This document shows, piece after piece, positions 1-6,728 of a stretch of 10,011 nt of DNA. Each line of letters begins with the position of its first letter. The first letter of the stretch is position 1. The notes beneath the pieces are model-generated. The model searched no databases. It was not told where the DNA came from and saw nothing but the letters and a program-made list of their open reading frames with translations. Both the position numbers and the translations under genes were made by a program. Source of the stretch: Opitutia bacterium (GTDB lineage Bacteria; Verrucomicrobiota; Verrucomicrobiia; Opitutales; UBA953); the NCBI GenBank assembly GCA_003485955.1, contig DNHH01000113.1, positions 4,428-14,438 on the forward strand, written 5' to 3'.

Positions 1-535
1 CCCAGTGAGTGACAGGTGAACCCCCTAAAATATTTCCGACAGCACCGAGCAAACGATTTGCCGCAGTAAGGATGGGCCGTGAAGACGCCATAGCCATAAT
101 GATAAAGACGAAGAGTGGTTCGATATACCTCGAAGGCTCCGCAGGCATGACGCCCCCGAGGGCGATCTTCCCAGCGGCATCATAACTCGCCGTCTCAATA
201 TAAGCACAGGCAAAGGCCCATCCTTTACCGGGCCAAACAATGAGGACGCTAAAAAGGACGAATGCCCAAAGTCCAAAAACAGCTTCGACCTCACCTAGAA
301 AATGTAAAATGGAAGCACGGAAATTCGCTGACTTACCTTCGGAGCTTACAGCGACACTTCCTAAACGGACACGTTCCGCATGAGCTAATTCCATGCGGTG
401 TGCAATTGCCGCAAACTTTGGGGCAATGAATGTGTGCAGTATCGCAAGAAAGAATAGTGCACTGGCGACCACCATAAACGGGTCGCCCTTCGCTGCATTC
501 ACCAGCTCCTGCCATAATGTCAGTGACTCACCCAT
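1..535 (-). CDS. Putative Na+/H+ antiporter (PF07399-type), 5' part only
   Basis: This is the N-terminal 178 codons of an inner-membrane protein whose gene continues past the left edge, so no stop codon is visible. Reading from ATG at 535-533 gives MGESLTLWQELVNAAKGD, then hydrophobic stretches at about residues 20-37, 86-102 and 139-152. The segments GEVEAVFG (81-88) and YIEPLFVFIIMAMASSRPIL (137-156) resemble what I know of the 'putative Na+/H+ antiporter' family PF07399, found in Verrucomicrobia and Chlamydiae. Transport function in that family is itself a prediction. The ATG is the first start after an in-frame TAG upstream, and no Shine-Dalgarno sequence precedes it. The gene is divergent from the DUF4874/DUF4832 gene, with 63 bp between the two starts. 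Reading is open over the whole stretch, so it is not a pseudogene as far as it can be seen. The family call is from memory of motifs, not a search. Confidence 0.78.
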   Translation of the reverse strand, partial: MGESLTLWQELVNAAKGDPFMVVASALFFLAILHTFIAPKFAAIAHRMELAHAERVRLGSVAVSSEGKSANFRASILHFLGEVEAVFGLWAFVLFSVLIVWPGKGWAFACAYIETASYDAAGKIALGGVMPAEPSRYIEPLFVFIIMAMASSRPILTAANRLLGAVGNILGGSPVTHW

Positions 536-598
536 GCGGTATTTCTGTAAGGACGAGCGTGTGATTGCAACCTATGACCATTCGGCTAGATAAGTCAC

Positions 599-2329
599 AT
601 GGCGTGCCCCACCCTACTCCAATGTGCGTATCTTTGCCTTGGCTTAACCGTCAATGCGCTGGCCAAAGATGCCCCTGTAGAACGCACCCAGCGCACCTAC
701 CATGGCATCTGGGCAGACGATGCCACCGCCACGAATGGTCTCATCAATCCTGACCGTGGCTTCCGCCTTGAATGCCCGATTGCGAACAGTGAAGGCGTGA
801 TCCTCTTAACACAGACAGACGGCAGCGGTGCGCGACGACGCGGTGGCAAACTCGAGGGCACTTCCGCTTTCCCTACTCTCGATAGCGACGCAGGTAAATC
901 GGGTTGGTCAGATAAAGCGATGTCCGATGCCCTGATCCGATTGCAGATCGCGGGTATTACGACGCATCTCGGCATTTGTTGGCTCGACGAATATTCCACG
1001 AAACCGCTCGATGCCGCTCTACTTGCACGACTCGATAGGTCGCTCGATATTTTCCGTCGCACAGGCACGCGGGTAATTCTGCGATTCGCCTACGAGCTCG
1101 ATCGTAAAAAAGTGAGTGGACCGAACGTTGCGATGGTCACGCAGCACATCGAAGCACTCCGACCCACCTTGGCTAAAAACGTCGATGTCATCTTGGCTAT
1201 CCAAATGGGGTTTATCGGGCATCGCGGAGAGATACGAGATTCCGCACGTATCCCTTCGGACCTTACCTCGCACGCCGCCGTACTCAAAGCACTCATCGCC
1301 GCACGTCCACCCGCGCGACCGCTTCAGATTCGATCCGCGACCATGCGCAGCGCATTACTGAGCGGACTCAACCTTGCGCCCGAAATTAACCAAGGGGAAG
1401 CATTCACGGAACGCACACCTGCAGCCTTTATTGGCTTTCATAATATTGGATTTGGCGCCGACAGTACCGATGACGGTACATTCGATACCGTTGGCCCTGC
1501 CGATGCGGGCTGGAAGACATGGTGCCAACAGGGAATCTTTGTCCCGGTCGACGCTGATTTAGGCCCAGGCTTTGCGAGTGCCGCTCCCCTCATGGATGGT
1601 TGGAATATGATTACCAAAGCAGCCATGGAGCGCGTCGTCACCTTTGGTATTTCGCGCGCATGGTCAACCGTCTCACCTTCTAAAGCAGCGGGTCCACTGG
1701 ATGCATGGAAAACACAAATGAAAACCCGCGAGGATGTCGCTGCGCGTGGTCTACCGATTTCTGACGGCTATTTTAGTGATAGCAAAGGCAACGCCGTACC
1801 ACGTTCAGCTTTTGATTACTTACGAGATCACCTGGGTTACCGCTATGAACTCATCAGCGCATCCTGGCCCAGCTCAGTTAAACAAGGTGCACCCTACGAG
1901 TTACGTATCCGTATAACCAATCGCGGATTCGCCTCATGCCCAACCGCGCGCACGTTCGACCTCGCCTACGCTCAAAAATCTGGCCGCTACATCTACTCGC
2001 CAGGCGCAGGTGAAAATTTTGATATCCGTACCATCCCGCCCGCCGCCGCACTCCAACCCGAAATTGCCAATCAAGGTCAGGAAATTATCTGTAACGCCGT
2101 TGCCCCGAACGCACCCGGCAAACACCAACTCGTGGTGATGTTCCCCGAGGCTGCACCTGCAAAACCTGTGAGCACCAAAAAACCGGCAGCTGCTAATTCC
2201 AGTGGTGCGCCAGCCGGTGCAGACGCACGACATTACATTCGATTTGCCAACCGCGATGCCCCTTATTGGGTAGCACAAGACCGAACTTGTGCAGGAGCGG
2301 TACTGGGCGAGATTGAGATTACGAAGTGA
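599..2329 (+). CDS. Secreted DUF4874/DUF4832-domain protein
   Basis: The 576-residue protein has a probable signal peptide (hydrophobic residues 5-22 ending NALA, then KDAP), although the N-terminus lacks the usual positive charge. Family hallmarks in order are NPDRGF (50-55), LGICWLDEY (124-132), VILRFAYE (159-166), IQMGFIGHRGE (201-211) and IGFHNIGFGADSTDDGTF (278-295). A DUF4832-like C-terminal module follows, with LGYRYEL (412-418) and ITNRGFA (439-445). The DUF4874 half looks like a TIM-barrel, glycoside-hydrolase-like fold, and Glu211 would be one candidate catalytic residue, but that is inference and no substrate is known. An Ala/Pro/Lys/Ser-rich insert at about 518-542 interrupts the last beta module. 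The start follows an in-frame TAG about 10 bp upstream and has no clear Shine-Dalgarno. The gene stands alone, divergent from the antiporter and convergent with the DUF3147 gene. Likely role: extracytoplasmic carbohydrate binding or cleavage. Confidence 0.8.
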   Translation: MACPTLLQCAYLCLGLTVNALAKDAPVERTQRTYHGIWADDATATNGLINPDRGFRLECPIANSEGVILLTQTDGSGARRRGGKLEGTSAFPTLDSDAGKSGWSDKAMSDALIRLQIAGITTHLGICWLDEYSTKPLDAALLARLDRSLDIFRRTGTRVILRFAYELDRKKVSGPNVAMVTQHIEALRPTLAKNVDVILAIQMGFIGHRGEIRDSARIPSDLTSHAAVLKALIAARPPARPLQIRSATMRSALLSGLNLAPEINQGEAFTERTPAAFIGFHNIGFGADSTDDGTFDTVGPADAGWKTWCQQGIFVPVDADLGPGFASAAPLMDGWNMITKAAMERVVTFGISRAWSTVSPSKAAGPLDAWKTQMKTREDVAARGLPISDGYFSDSKGNAVPRSAFDYLRDHLGYRYELISASWPSSVKQGAPYELRIRITNRGFASCPTARTFDLAYAQKSGRYIYSPGAGENFDIRTIPPAAALQPEIANQGQEIICNAVAPNAPGKHQLVVMFPEAAPAKPVSTKKPAAANSSGAPAGADARHYIRFANRDAPYWVAQDRTCAGAVLGEIEITK

Positions 2330-2336
2330 GAGATAT

Positions 2337-2370
2337 TAGCGGTGGTAGCGGTAGTAGCGGTGGTAGCGGG
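2337..2370. repeat. 9-nt tandem repeat (TAGCGGTGG), about 3.8 copies
   Basis: Units begin at 2337, 2346, 2355 and 2364: TAGCGGTGG, TAGCGGTAG, TAGCGGTGG, then the partial copy TAGCGGG. The array starts 7 bp after the stop codon of the DUF4874/DUF4832 gene, so it is not translated as part of it. It is the first of five abutting short arrays between two convergent genes. Confidence 0.9.
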
Positions 2371-2372
2371 CT

Positions 2373-2420
2373 GATTGGCTGGTTGGCTGGATAGCTGACT
2401 GGCTGGCTATCTGGTTAGCT
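2373..2420. repeat. 8-nt degenerate tandem repeat (GGYTRGCT), 6 copies
   Basis: The 48 bp divide exactly into six octamers: GATTGGCT, GGTTGGCT, GGATAGCT, GACTGGCT, GGCTATCT and GGTTAGCT. Every unit begins with G and ends in CT. The copies differ by one to a few substitutions but never in length, which suggests an old expansion that has since diverged by point mutation. Confidence 0.85.
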
Positions 2421-2433
2421 TCTTCACCCCCTT

Positions 2434-2462
2434 TTAATTCTTAACTTCTTAATTCTTAATTC
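2434..2462. repeat. 7-nt tandem repeat (TTAATTC), 4 copies
   Basis: Units are TTAATTC (2434), TTAACTTC (2441, one extra base), TTAATTC (2449) and TTAATTC (2456). From here to about 2585 the plus strand is strongly pyrimidine-rich, so the minus strand, which is the coding strand of the convergent DUF3147 gene, is purine-rich. Confidence 0.88.
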
Positions 2463-2474
2463 CGCCCGCTGCTT

Positions 2475-2502
2475 CTCTTTTTACTTTCTACTTTTTACTC
2501 TT
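2475..2502. repeat. 7-nt tandem repeat (TACTTTT), 4 degenerate copies
   Basis: The units are CTCTTTT (2475), TACTTTC (2482), TACTTTT (2489) and TACTCTT (2496). The period is exactly 7 with no length change. It is separated from the previous array by 12 bp of GC-rich sequence and from the next by CCGCAG. Confidence 0.82.
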
Positions 2503-2508
2503 CCGCAG

Positions 2509-2536
2509 CCTTTAGTCCTTAGTCTTTCGTCTTTAG
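2509..2536. repeat. 7-nt tandem repeat (TCTTTAG), 4 copies
   Basis: The units are CCTTTAG (2509), TCCTTAG (2516), TCTTTCG (2523) and TCTTTAG (2530), exactly 28 bp. On the minus strand it reads as CTAAAGA-type heptamers. The following 2541-2585 remains pyrimidine-rich and contains one more short echo, CCGCTTG/CCGCTTC, before the stop codon of the DUF3147 gene. Confidence 0.88.
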
Positions 2537-2585
2537 CCTCTCCCCATCTTCCCGCTTGCCGCTTCATTCACTTCCTCTTCCCACC

Positions 2586-2924
2586 TTAAGCAGTCCACTT
2601 TGTAATCAAAGGGTCGCATAATCGGTAAAAACCAGCCGTCAAAAGGCAGGCACAGACCAATGCTGGCCAGTAACTTAGCCCCACCCGTAACAAGATTGGC
2701 AAAATAATGAAGAGCACCAGGGATGGCACCGTGTAGGCGAGAATGGAAATACTCAGGGCGGAAATGCGACTGGGGTCTGGCGTCTCCACCCAGGTCCACG
2801 ACATCGTCAGGATCGAGGTCAAAGGTAGTGCGCAGAGTAACGCACCCCATACCAAATTTCGTTTAGCGAGCTCGGATGCGCCAACGATAATTCCCGCGGA
2901 TAAGATGAATTTAAGGTAAAGCAT
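2586..2924 (-). CDS. DUF3147 family small membrane protein
   Basis: This 112-residue, very hydrophobic protein has about four predicted membrane helices, at about residues 4-18, 25-43, 58-80 and 85-103. The pattern KFILSAGIIVGASELAKR, followed by GALLCALPLTSILTM, WTWVETPDPSRI and a late FIILPILLR/WPALVCACLLTAGFY, matches DUF3147 (PF11345), a relative of GlpM-type small inner-membrane proteins. The function of the family is unknown. The length is normal for it. The ATG at 2924-2922 begins the conserved N-terminus (MLYLKFIL), but no Shine-Dalgarno precedes it. The gene is convergent with the DUF4874/DUF4832 gene across the repeat mosaic, and divergent from the Sel1 gene with 96 bp between starts. 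It appears monocistronic. Confidence 0.85.
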   Translation of the reverse strand: MLYLKFILSAGIIVGASELAKRNLVWGALLCALPLTSILTMSWTWVETPDPSRISALSISILAYTVPSLVLFIILPILLRVGLSYWPALVCACLLTAGFYRLCDPLITKWTA

Positions 2925-3020
2925 GACGGTTATTAAGACAAACCCGACCCCGAGGGCAACCTTAGGACACAGTACATCATTTAAGTTTTAATCTATCTAG
3001 AAACTCTCTACTATAAATGT

Positions 3021-3788
3021 ATGCGAAATCTCTGCTTTAGCATCGTCTTCTCAAGTTTACTTCTCGGCGTAGAAAATACCGTCCCGCCTATCTCAAGCTA
3101 TCCCCATGCGCTTAAAGGCAATCGCAGCGCCATGCGACAGGTGGGGAACTACTATGACGATCAATTTGCGCAATCACGTATTCAGCAACAACGGGATGAA
3201 TCGCTACGCTGGTATAAAAAGGCGTCGAACGAAGGAGAGACGAACTGTTCCTACCGCTTATTCCAAATTTACAGTGAAGGAGATGGCGTACCGCAAGATG
3301 ATGCAGAAGCGAACGACTGGTTAAACAAGGCTGCCCAAGGTGGCTACCGAACAGCGCATGGAGTTCTCGGAGAAAGAATAGCCAAGGGTATCGGCACCAA
3401 GGCGAGTGACATCGATGCACTTTATGAGTTGCTCATCCAAGCATCCATCTCGGGCCTTACCGGGGAACAATCAAACCTGCGCGACAAAATTCTCGCACGT
3501 ATCAGCCCAGCGGAAGCGGAGCGCGCAGCTACGGAAGCATTCAGGTATATCGAACGTCGCAATAAGCCTGTAAGAAAAGTCGTCACTTCGGTTGGCAGTT
3601 CTGACGCCAACAAGGATAGAAATGACGGCGACTCCTCTAACTCAAACCAACCCGAAGACGGCACAGACGTGGCTGTCATTGCTCAAAACAACAAGAAAGA
3701 GTCAGAGGCGAATAAGAAGAAACATGACGAGCAACGACGGAAAATGATTATCGAAGGTCGTGAGCGCCTCGAAATCATTAAACGTTAG
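3021..3788 (+). CDS. Secreted Sel1-like repeat (SLR/TPR-type) protein
   Basis: The 255-residue protein has a short N-terminal hydrophobic signal (MRNLCFSIVFSSLLLG) and then about three Sel1-type helical repeats. Residues 30-69 hold YYDDQ...SLRWYKKAS, residues 70-105 are the clearest copy (CSYRLFQIYSEGDGVPQDDAEANDWLNKAA), and residues 106-141 hold AHGVLGERIAKGIG...LLIQAS. Such repeats form alpha-solenoid scaffolds for protein-protein contacts, often in the periplasm or cell envelope. The C-terminal third differs: residues 182-226 are polar and low-complexity (Ser, Asn, Asp, Gln), and 228-255 are highly charged (KKKHDEQRR...GRERLEIIKR), probably helical or coiled. The partner is unknown. The start ATG lies just after an AT-rich TATAAATGT and has no Shine-Dalgarno. 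The stop codon lies 17 bp before the end of the convergent tRNA-Leu. Confidence 0.8.
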   Translation: MRNLCFSIVFSSLLLGVENTVPPISSYPHALKGNRSAMRQVGNYYDDQFAQSRIQQQRDESLRWYKKASNEGETNCSYRLFQIYSEGDGVPQDDAEANDWLNKAAQGGYRTAHGVLGERIAKGIGTKASDIDALYELLIQASISGLTGEQSNLRDKILARISPAEAERAATEAFRYIERRNKPVRKVVTSVGSSDANKDRNDGDSSNSNQPEDGTDVAVIAQNNKKESEANKKKHDEQRRKMIIEGRERLEIIKR

Positions 3789-3805
3789 TTAAACGAGATT
3801 CGCCG

Positions 3806-3886
3806 TGCCCCCGGCTGGACTCGAACCAGCACGCTGTTACGCGGGAGATTTTAAGTCTCATGTGTCTGCCATTCCACCACGGGGGC
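3806..3886 (-). tRNA. tRNA-Leu (anticodon UAA)
   Basis: An 81-nt cloverleaf can be folded by hand on the minus strand. The acceptor GCCCCCG (3886-3880) pairs perfectly with CGGGGGC, with discriminator A at 3806. The D stem is GTGG/CAC, and the anticodon loop CTTAAAA gives UAA. The class II variable arm CGC-GTAACA-GCG is short, and the T arm is GCTGG-TTCGAGT-CCAGC. The outermost anticodon-stem pair (27-43) is a U-C mismatch. No CCA is encoded after the discriminator (CGG follows). It lies 53 bp downstream of the outer-membrane protein gene on the same strand, so read-through transcription is possible. It decodes UUA/UUG leucine codons. Confidence 0.95.
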
Positions 3887-3939
3887 AAGCGAAGGGGCAA
3901 ATAGAGCAAACAGATGTCTTGAAAGCAACCCCTGACCGC

Positions 3940-4800
3940 TCAGAAGCGGACGCGCCCAATGAGTCCCGCACGTGCCCCGCGTCCAGGGTCAACCTCGGTC
4001 TCGACCCCACCGACCTGAAAACGCATCTCGCTATCGAGTTCCCAGCCAAGCGTCGCACGCAGGTTCCATGAGCCAGCAACCCAAGCGTAGCCAATATCTG
4101 CATAGAGTCTCTGGTCGAGCAGGCGTGCCTCCTGACCAGCGAGATCCTCTAGCCGAGTCTCCTCGCCGTCATAACCGACGGTAACAAAAGCTTCACCTGA
4201 GGATTCAAACTGACGTGCGAGCACTAAGGATTTCCGACCCGTAGCCAAAGACCACTCGTGCGCGAAGGCCCAGCGAAAAGTCGGCACCACGAGGAATAGG
4301 TCGGATTCCATCTCACGGCTTTCCGCAAGAATGAGATAGCCGAGCGTGAAGGTCTCGTTGATTTTCCAAGAGGAACCACCAGCGAAAGAAATGGCGATAC
4401 CTTCCTCGGGTCCGGCTGCGTCAGCTGTGCGCGAACCAATCTCAAGCGCGTAGAAGCGTGCGGGTCCACCAGCCTGCGGCGGGCGATGCGAGAGTACCAA
4501 GCCGAGGTCGAGCTCGCGAACCGACTCCAGGCGGGGCAAACCGACTACGGTACCAGGTCGGAGATCATGCCCTTCTGCGCCAACGGCGCCCGAGAGGGAA
4601 AGTTGCCAATCACGCAACTGTGTGAGTCGAGTCAGGACCTCAACGCGTACGCCACTGGAATCAATGGAAAGTCCATCCTTTCCGCCACCAACATCGTGGC
4701 GAGCACGTGCGCTAAACACCCAAGTGTCTCCCAAATCTGCGGGACGAGGAGGCTCTGCAAGTAAGGGGGCGGCAAGGAATAAGGGCAGCAAGCGTCGCAT
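3940..4800 (-). CDS. Predicted outer-membrane beta-barrel protein (DUF6268-like)
   Basis: A 286-residue exported protein, if started at ATG 4800-4798. The N-terminus MRRLLPLFLAAPLLA-EPP is a textbook signal peptide. An in-frame TTG at 4821 would only add seven residues (MNQDYAP) in front of it, so I prefer the ATG. The mature part alternates hydrophobic and polar residues in short strands (for example GVRVEVLTRL, ELDLGLVLSHR, LYADIGYAWV, WNLRATLGWEL) and ends in a terminal phenylalanine (GLIGRVRF). Both are typical of outer-membrane beta-barrels inserted by the BAM machinery. The overall pattern resembles DUF6268 proteins of Verrucomicrobia and Bacteroidetes, but I hold that family name loosely. 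The substrate or role is unknown. The gene is divergent from trpA, with 89 bp between starts, and lies upstream of tRNA-Leu. Confidence 0.72.
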   Translation of the reverse strand: MRRLLPLFLAAPLLAEPPRPADLGDTWVFSARARHDVGGGKDGLSIDSSGVRVEVLTRLTQLRDWQLSLSGAVGAEGHDLRPGTVVGLPRLESVRELDLGLVLSHRPPQAGGPARFYALEIGSRTADAAGPEEGIAISFAGGSSWKINETFTLGYLILAESREMESDLFLVVPTFRWAFAHEWSLATGRKSLVLARQFESSGEAFVTVGYDGEETRLEDLAGQEARLLDQRLYADIGYAWVAGSWNLRATLGWELDSEMRFQVGGVETEVDPGRGARAGLIGRVRF

Positions 4801-4889
4801 GGGAGCATAGTCTTGGTTCAATCGACTGGGTCAAGACGTAGCGGTCTTTTCGCTTCCCCTTACAGGGCGGCTCCGCTTGCATCGCTGGG

Positions 4890-5693
4890 ATGAGTCGTCT
4901 CGCCCAAACCTTTGCCCGCTGTAAGTCCGAAGGCCGTGCTGCCTTTGTGAGCTATACCTGTGCGGGTGACCCCGATGGGCCTACCTCGACCGCCATCTTA
5001 ATTGCACTCGCGGATAACGGTGCCGATATCCTCGAAGTTGGCGTACCCTTCTCTGATCCGCTGGCTGATGGGTTAACCAATCAACTTGCAGCACAACGTG
5101 CCCTAGAAGGCGGCATGACCCACAAGGGCTTACTGGAAATCTTGCGCAATGTTCGCGCGAAAACTGACAAGCCTCTCGTACTCTATACCTACTACAATCT
5201 CTTACTCTCGGGCGGGCTAACCCAAACCTGCGCAGCGCTCAAGGCGGCCGGTGCTGATGCGTTACTTACCTTAGATTGCCCACCCGAAGAAGCTAGCGAG
5301 TTAGTGACAGCCTCGAAGGCAGCAGGCTTAGAAAACATTTTTATTGTCGCACCGACCACACCGCCTGAGCGCATCGCAAAAATCGCTAAAGATGCTACCG
5401 GTTTTATTTATTATGTCTCTCGGTCAGGCGTAACCGGCGAGCGTGCTGATTTGGCAACAAACCTAAAAGATGCAGTCGCTGAGATCCGTAAACATACTGC
5501 TCTGCCAATCTGTGTCGGATTTGGTATTTCGACCGCAGCCCAAGTTCAAACCGTCGCTGCCGTCGCAGACGGCGTGGTGGTCGGTAGTGCTTTGGTTAAT
5601 GTCGTTGCTGAGCACAAAGACGCCAAAGGAAAGGCCCCTGAAGCCGTGGCCAAAAAAGTCCGGGACTTAGTTTCAGGCTTAAAAAGGGCCTAA
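4890..5693 (+). CDS. trpA: Tryptophan synthase alpha subunit
   Basis: TrpA cleaves indole-3-glycerol phosphate to indole and glyceraldehyde 3-phosphate in the cytoplasm. The indole is channelled to TrpB, which is not in this window. The 267-residue length is standard. The catalytic acids fall at the canonical positions: Glu49 in ILEVGVPFSDP and Asp60 in PLADG. Other hallmarks are FIYYVSRSGVTG (the substrate loop region), VGFGIST (phosphate binding) and VVVGSALV near the C-terminus. The loop after Asp60 reads ADGLTNQ, where most TrpA have ADGP-x-IQ. That is a mild deviation, but the rest of the active site is intact. The start ATG gives the expected N-terminus (MSRLAQTFARCKSEGRAAFVSY) but lacks a Shine-Dalgarno. 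It is the first gene of a five-gene plus-strand run, 93 bp ahead of the pyrB start. That gap holds a weak hairpin, so pyrB may also have its own promoter. Confidence 0.97.
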   Translation: MSRLAQTFARCKSEGRAAFVSYTCAGDPDGPTSTAILIALADNGADILEVGVPFSDPLADGLTNQLAAQRALEGGMTHKGLLEILRNVRAKTDKPLVLYTYYNLLLSGGLTQTCAALKAAGADALLTLDCPPEEASELVTASKAAGLENIFIVAPTTPPERIAKIAKDATGFIYYVSRSGVTGERADLATNLKDAVAEIRKHTALPICVGFGISTAAQVQTVAAVADGVVVGSALVNVVAEHKDAKGKAPEAVAKKVRDLVSGLKRA

Positions 5694-5711
5694 AAACAGT
5701 TTTCGCCTTTT
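5681..5711 (+). terminator. Possible weak hairpin overlapping the trpA stop codon
   Basis: AAAAGG-C (from 5682) can pair with GCCTTTT (5705-5711), with one bulged G at 5688. An inner AAAA/TTTT stem (5692-5695 with 5700-5703) closes a four-base loop. It includes the trpA stop TAA at 5691-5693. The stem is mostly A-T and no separate U tract follows it, so it may attenuate rather than end transcription, or may be chance. Confidence 0.3.
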
Positions 5712-5786
5712 GCCTTGCCAGAAGGAGGCTGGTTTCCACGCTCAACTTGGTTCCGACTTGAGTCGGGGCCATCACGGAAAAACCGC

Positions 5787-6728
5787 ATGGCCACCCGAAA
5801 CACCTGGAAGCAAAAAGACCTAACCGGCATCGAGACCCTTTCCCGAGCCGAAATAGACCAAATTTTTGCCCAAGCGGATCGCCTTCTTCCCACGCTCGAT
5901 CAAGAGCAAAGCCCGTCGCTGCTGCGCGGTCGGACCATTGTTAATCTGTTCCTCGAGCCGAGCACACGGACACGTACCGCTTTCGAAATCTCTGCCAAGC
6001 GATTGGGGGCCGAAGTGGTTTCAATCAATACAACTGGCTCCTCGCTCGTTAAAGGCGAAACCTTACGCGATACCGCTCTCAACATTCAGGCGCTCAAAGC
6101 CGACGCCATTGTCCTTCGACATAGTTCGGCCGGTGCCGCCGCATACCTCGGTCGTGCTTTAGATATCTCGGTCATCAATGCAGGAGACGGTGCGCACGAA
6201 CACCCCACACAAGCACTTCTCGATGCGTATACGCTTAAGCGAAAATTTGGTAAGACCGATGGACTCAAAGTTACCATCCTTGGCGACATTCTCTTCAGCC
6301 GTGTTGCACGTTCGGACATTCTCTGCCTCGCGAAACTCGGCGTCGAGGTGACACTCGCAGGTCCTGCCACACTCGTCCCTGCCCGTCTCGCTGAAGCTTT
6401 CCCTGGAGTACGTATCGAGCGCAACCTGCGCAAAGCACTCTCCAGTGCCGATGCCGTGATGCTCTTACGCATCCAGCACGAACGCCAGACCACGACGCAC
6501 TTCCCCTCGCTCGCAGAGTATACATCGCAATTCGGACTTAACGAAGCGCGGGCATCGTGGCTCAAACCAAAGGCCATCATCATGCACCCGGGTCCTATTA
6601 ACCGCGGAGTCGAAGTGGAAAGTGCACTCGCCGATGGCTCACGCTCAGTCATTTTAAGTCAAGTCACTCACGGGGTCGCCATTCGCATGGCGGTCCTCCA
6701 CCTCTGTATTGGAGCACGTGCACGATGA
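5787..6728 (+). CDS. pyrB: Aspartate carbamoyltransferase catalytic subunit
   Basis: PyrB condenses carbamoyl phosphate with L-aspartate to form carbamoyl-L-aspartate, the committed step of pyrimidine synthesis. From ATG 5787 it is 313 residues (MATRNTWKQKDLTGIETLS), the usual catalytic-chain length. Visible motifs are the carbamoyl-phosphate loop LFLEPSTRTRTAFE, the mobile-loop lysine in SSLVKGETLRD, GDGAHEHPTQALLD, the second-domain LGDILFSRVARSD and MHPGPINRGVE. All key residues appear intact. The frame stays open upstream to a TTG at 5715, which would add 24 residues. I did not choose it because it has no Shine-Dalgarno and the extra residues (PEGGWFPRSTWFRLESGPSRKNR) match nothing I know. 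The stop TGA overlaps the pyrC start as ATGA (4 bp), indicating translational coupling. There is no pyrI regulatory chain nearby, and the next gene encodes a probable non-catalytic DHOase that may be its structural partner. Confidence 0.96.
   Translation: MATRNTWKQKDLTGIETLSRAEIDQIFAQADRLLPTLDQEQSPSLLRGRTIVNLFLEPSTRTRTAFEISAKRLGAEVVSINTTGSSLVKGETLRDTALNIQALKADAIVLRHSSAGAAAYLGRALDISVINAGDGAHEHPTQALLDAYTLKRKFGKTDGLKVTILGDILFSRVARSDILCLAKLGVEVTLAGPATLVPARLAEAFPGVRIERNLRKALSSADAVMLLRIQHERQTTTHFPSLAEYTSQFGLNEARASWLKPKAIIMHPGPINRGVEVESALADGSRSVILSQVTHGVAIRMAVLHLCIGARAR

Noticed and set aside
25..294. Minus-strand 89-codon reading frame.
   Set aside because: Shadow frame within the antiporter coding region; it is Ser/Arg/Leu-rich with no recognisable motif.
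333..515. Minus-strand reading frame encoding a cysteine-rich, zinc-finger-like 60-residue peptide.
   Set aside because: It lies in another frame of the antiporter gene, whose own frame is open over 178 codons with clear membrane segments. The cysteines come from out-of-frame reading.
2337..2536. Repeat mosaic as a CRISPR array or a transposon end.
   Set aside because: Units are 7-9 nt, tandem without spacers and of five different sequences. There are no cas genes, terminal inverted repeats or target duplications.
3890..3940. AGGGG...CCCCT inverted repeat after the outer-membrane protein gene as a terminator.
   Set aside because: The arms are only about 5 bp with a loop of more than 30 bases and no U tract. 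Part of the sequence is simply tRNA-Leu flank.
4801..4835. Possible sigma70 promoter on the minus strand for the outer-membrane protein (TTGACC and TATGCT boxes).
   Set aside because: The spacer is 19 bp and the -10-like box nearly touches the ATG, so transcription would start inside the coding region. Too weak to annotate.
4838..4889. Possible RNA structure or trp attenuator upstream of trpA (AGCG...CGCT and GCGG-CTC-CGC pairings).
   Set aside because: Only short, competing stems; no leader peptide with tryptophan codons and no U tract.
6086..6652. Long minus-strand open frame (188 codons) opposite pyrB.
   Set aside because: Antisense to strongly conserved ATCase motifs; its Ser/Arg/Ala-rich composition is typical of shadow frames in GC-rich genes.
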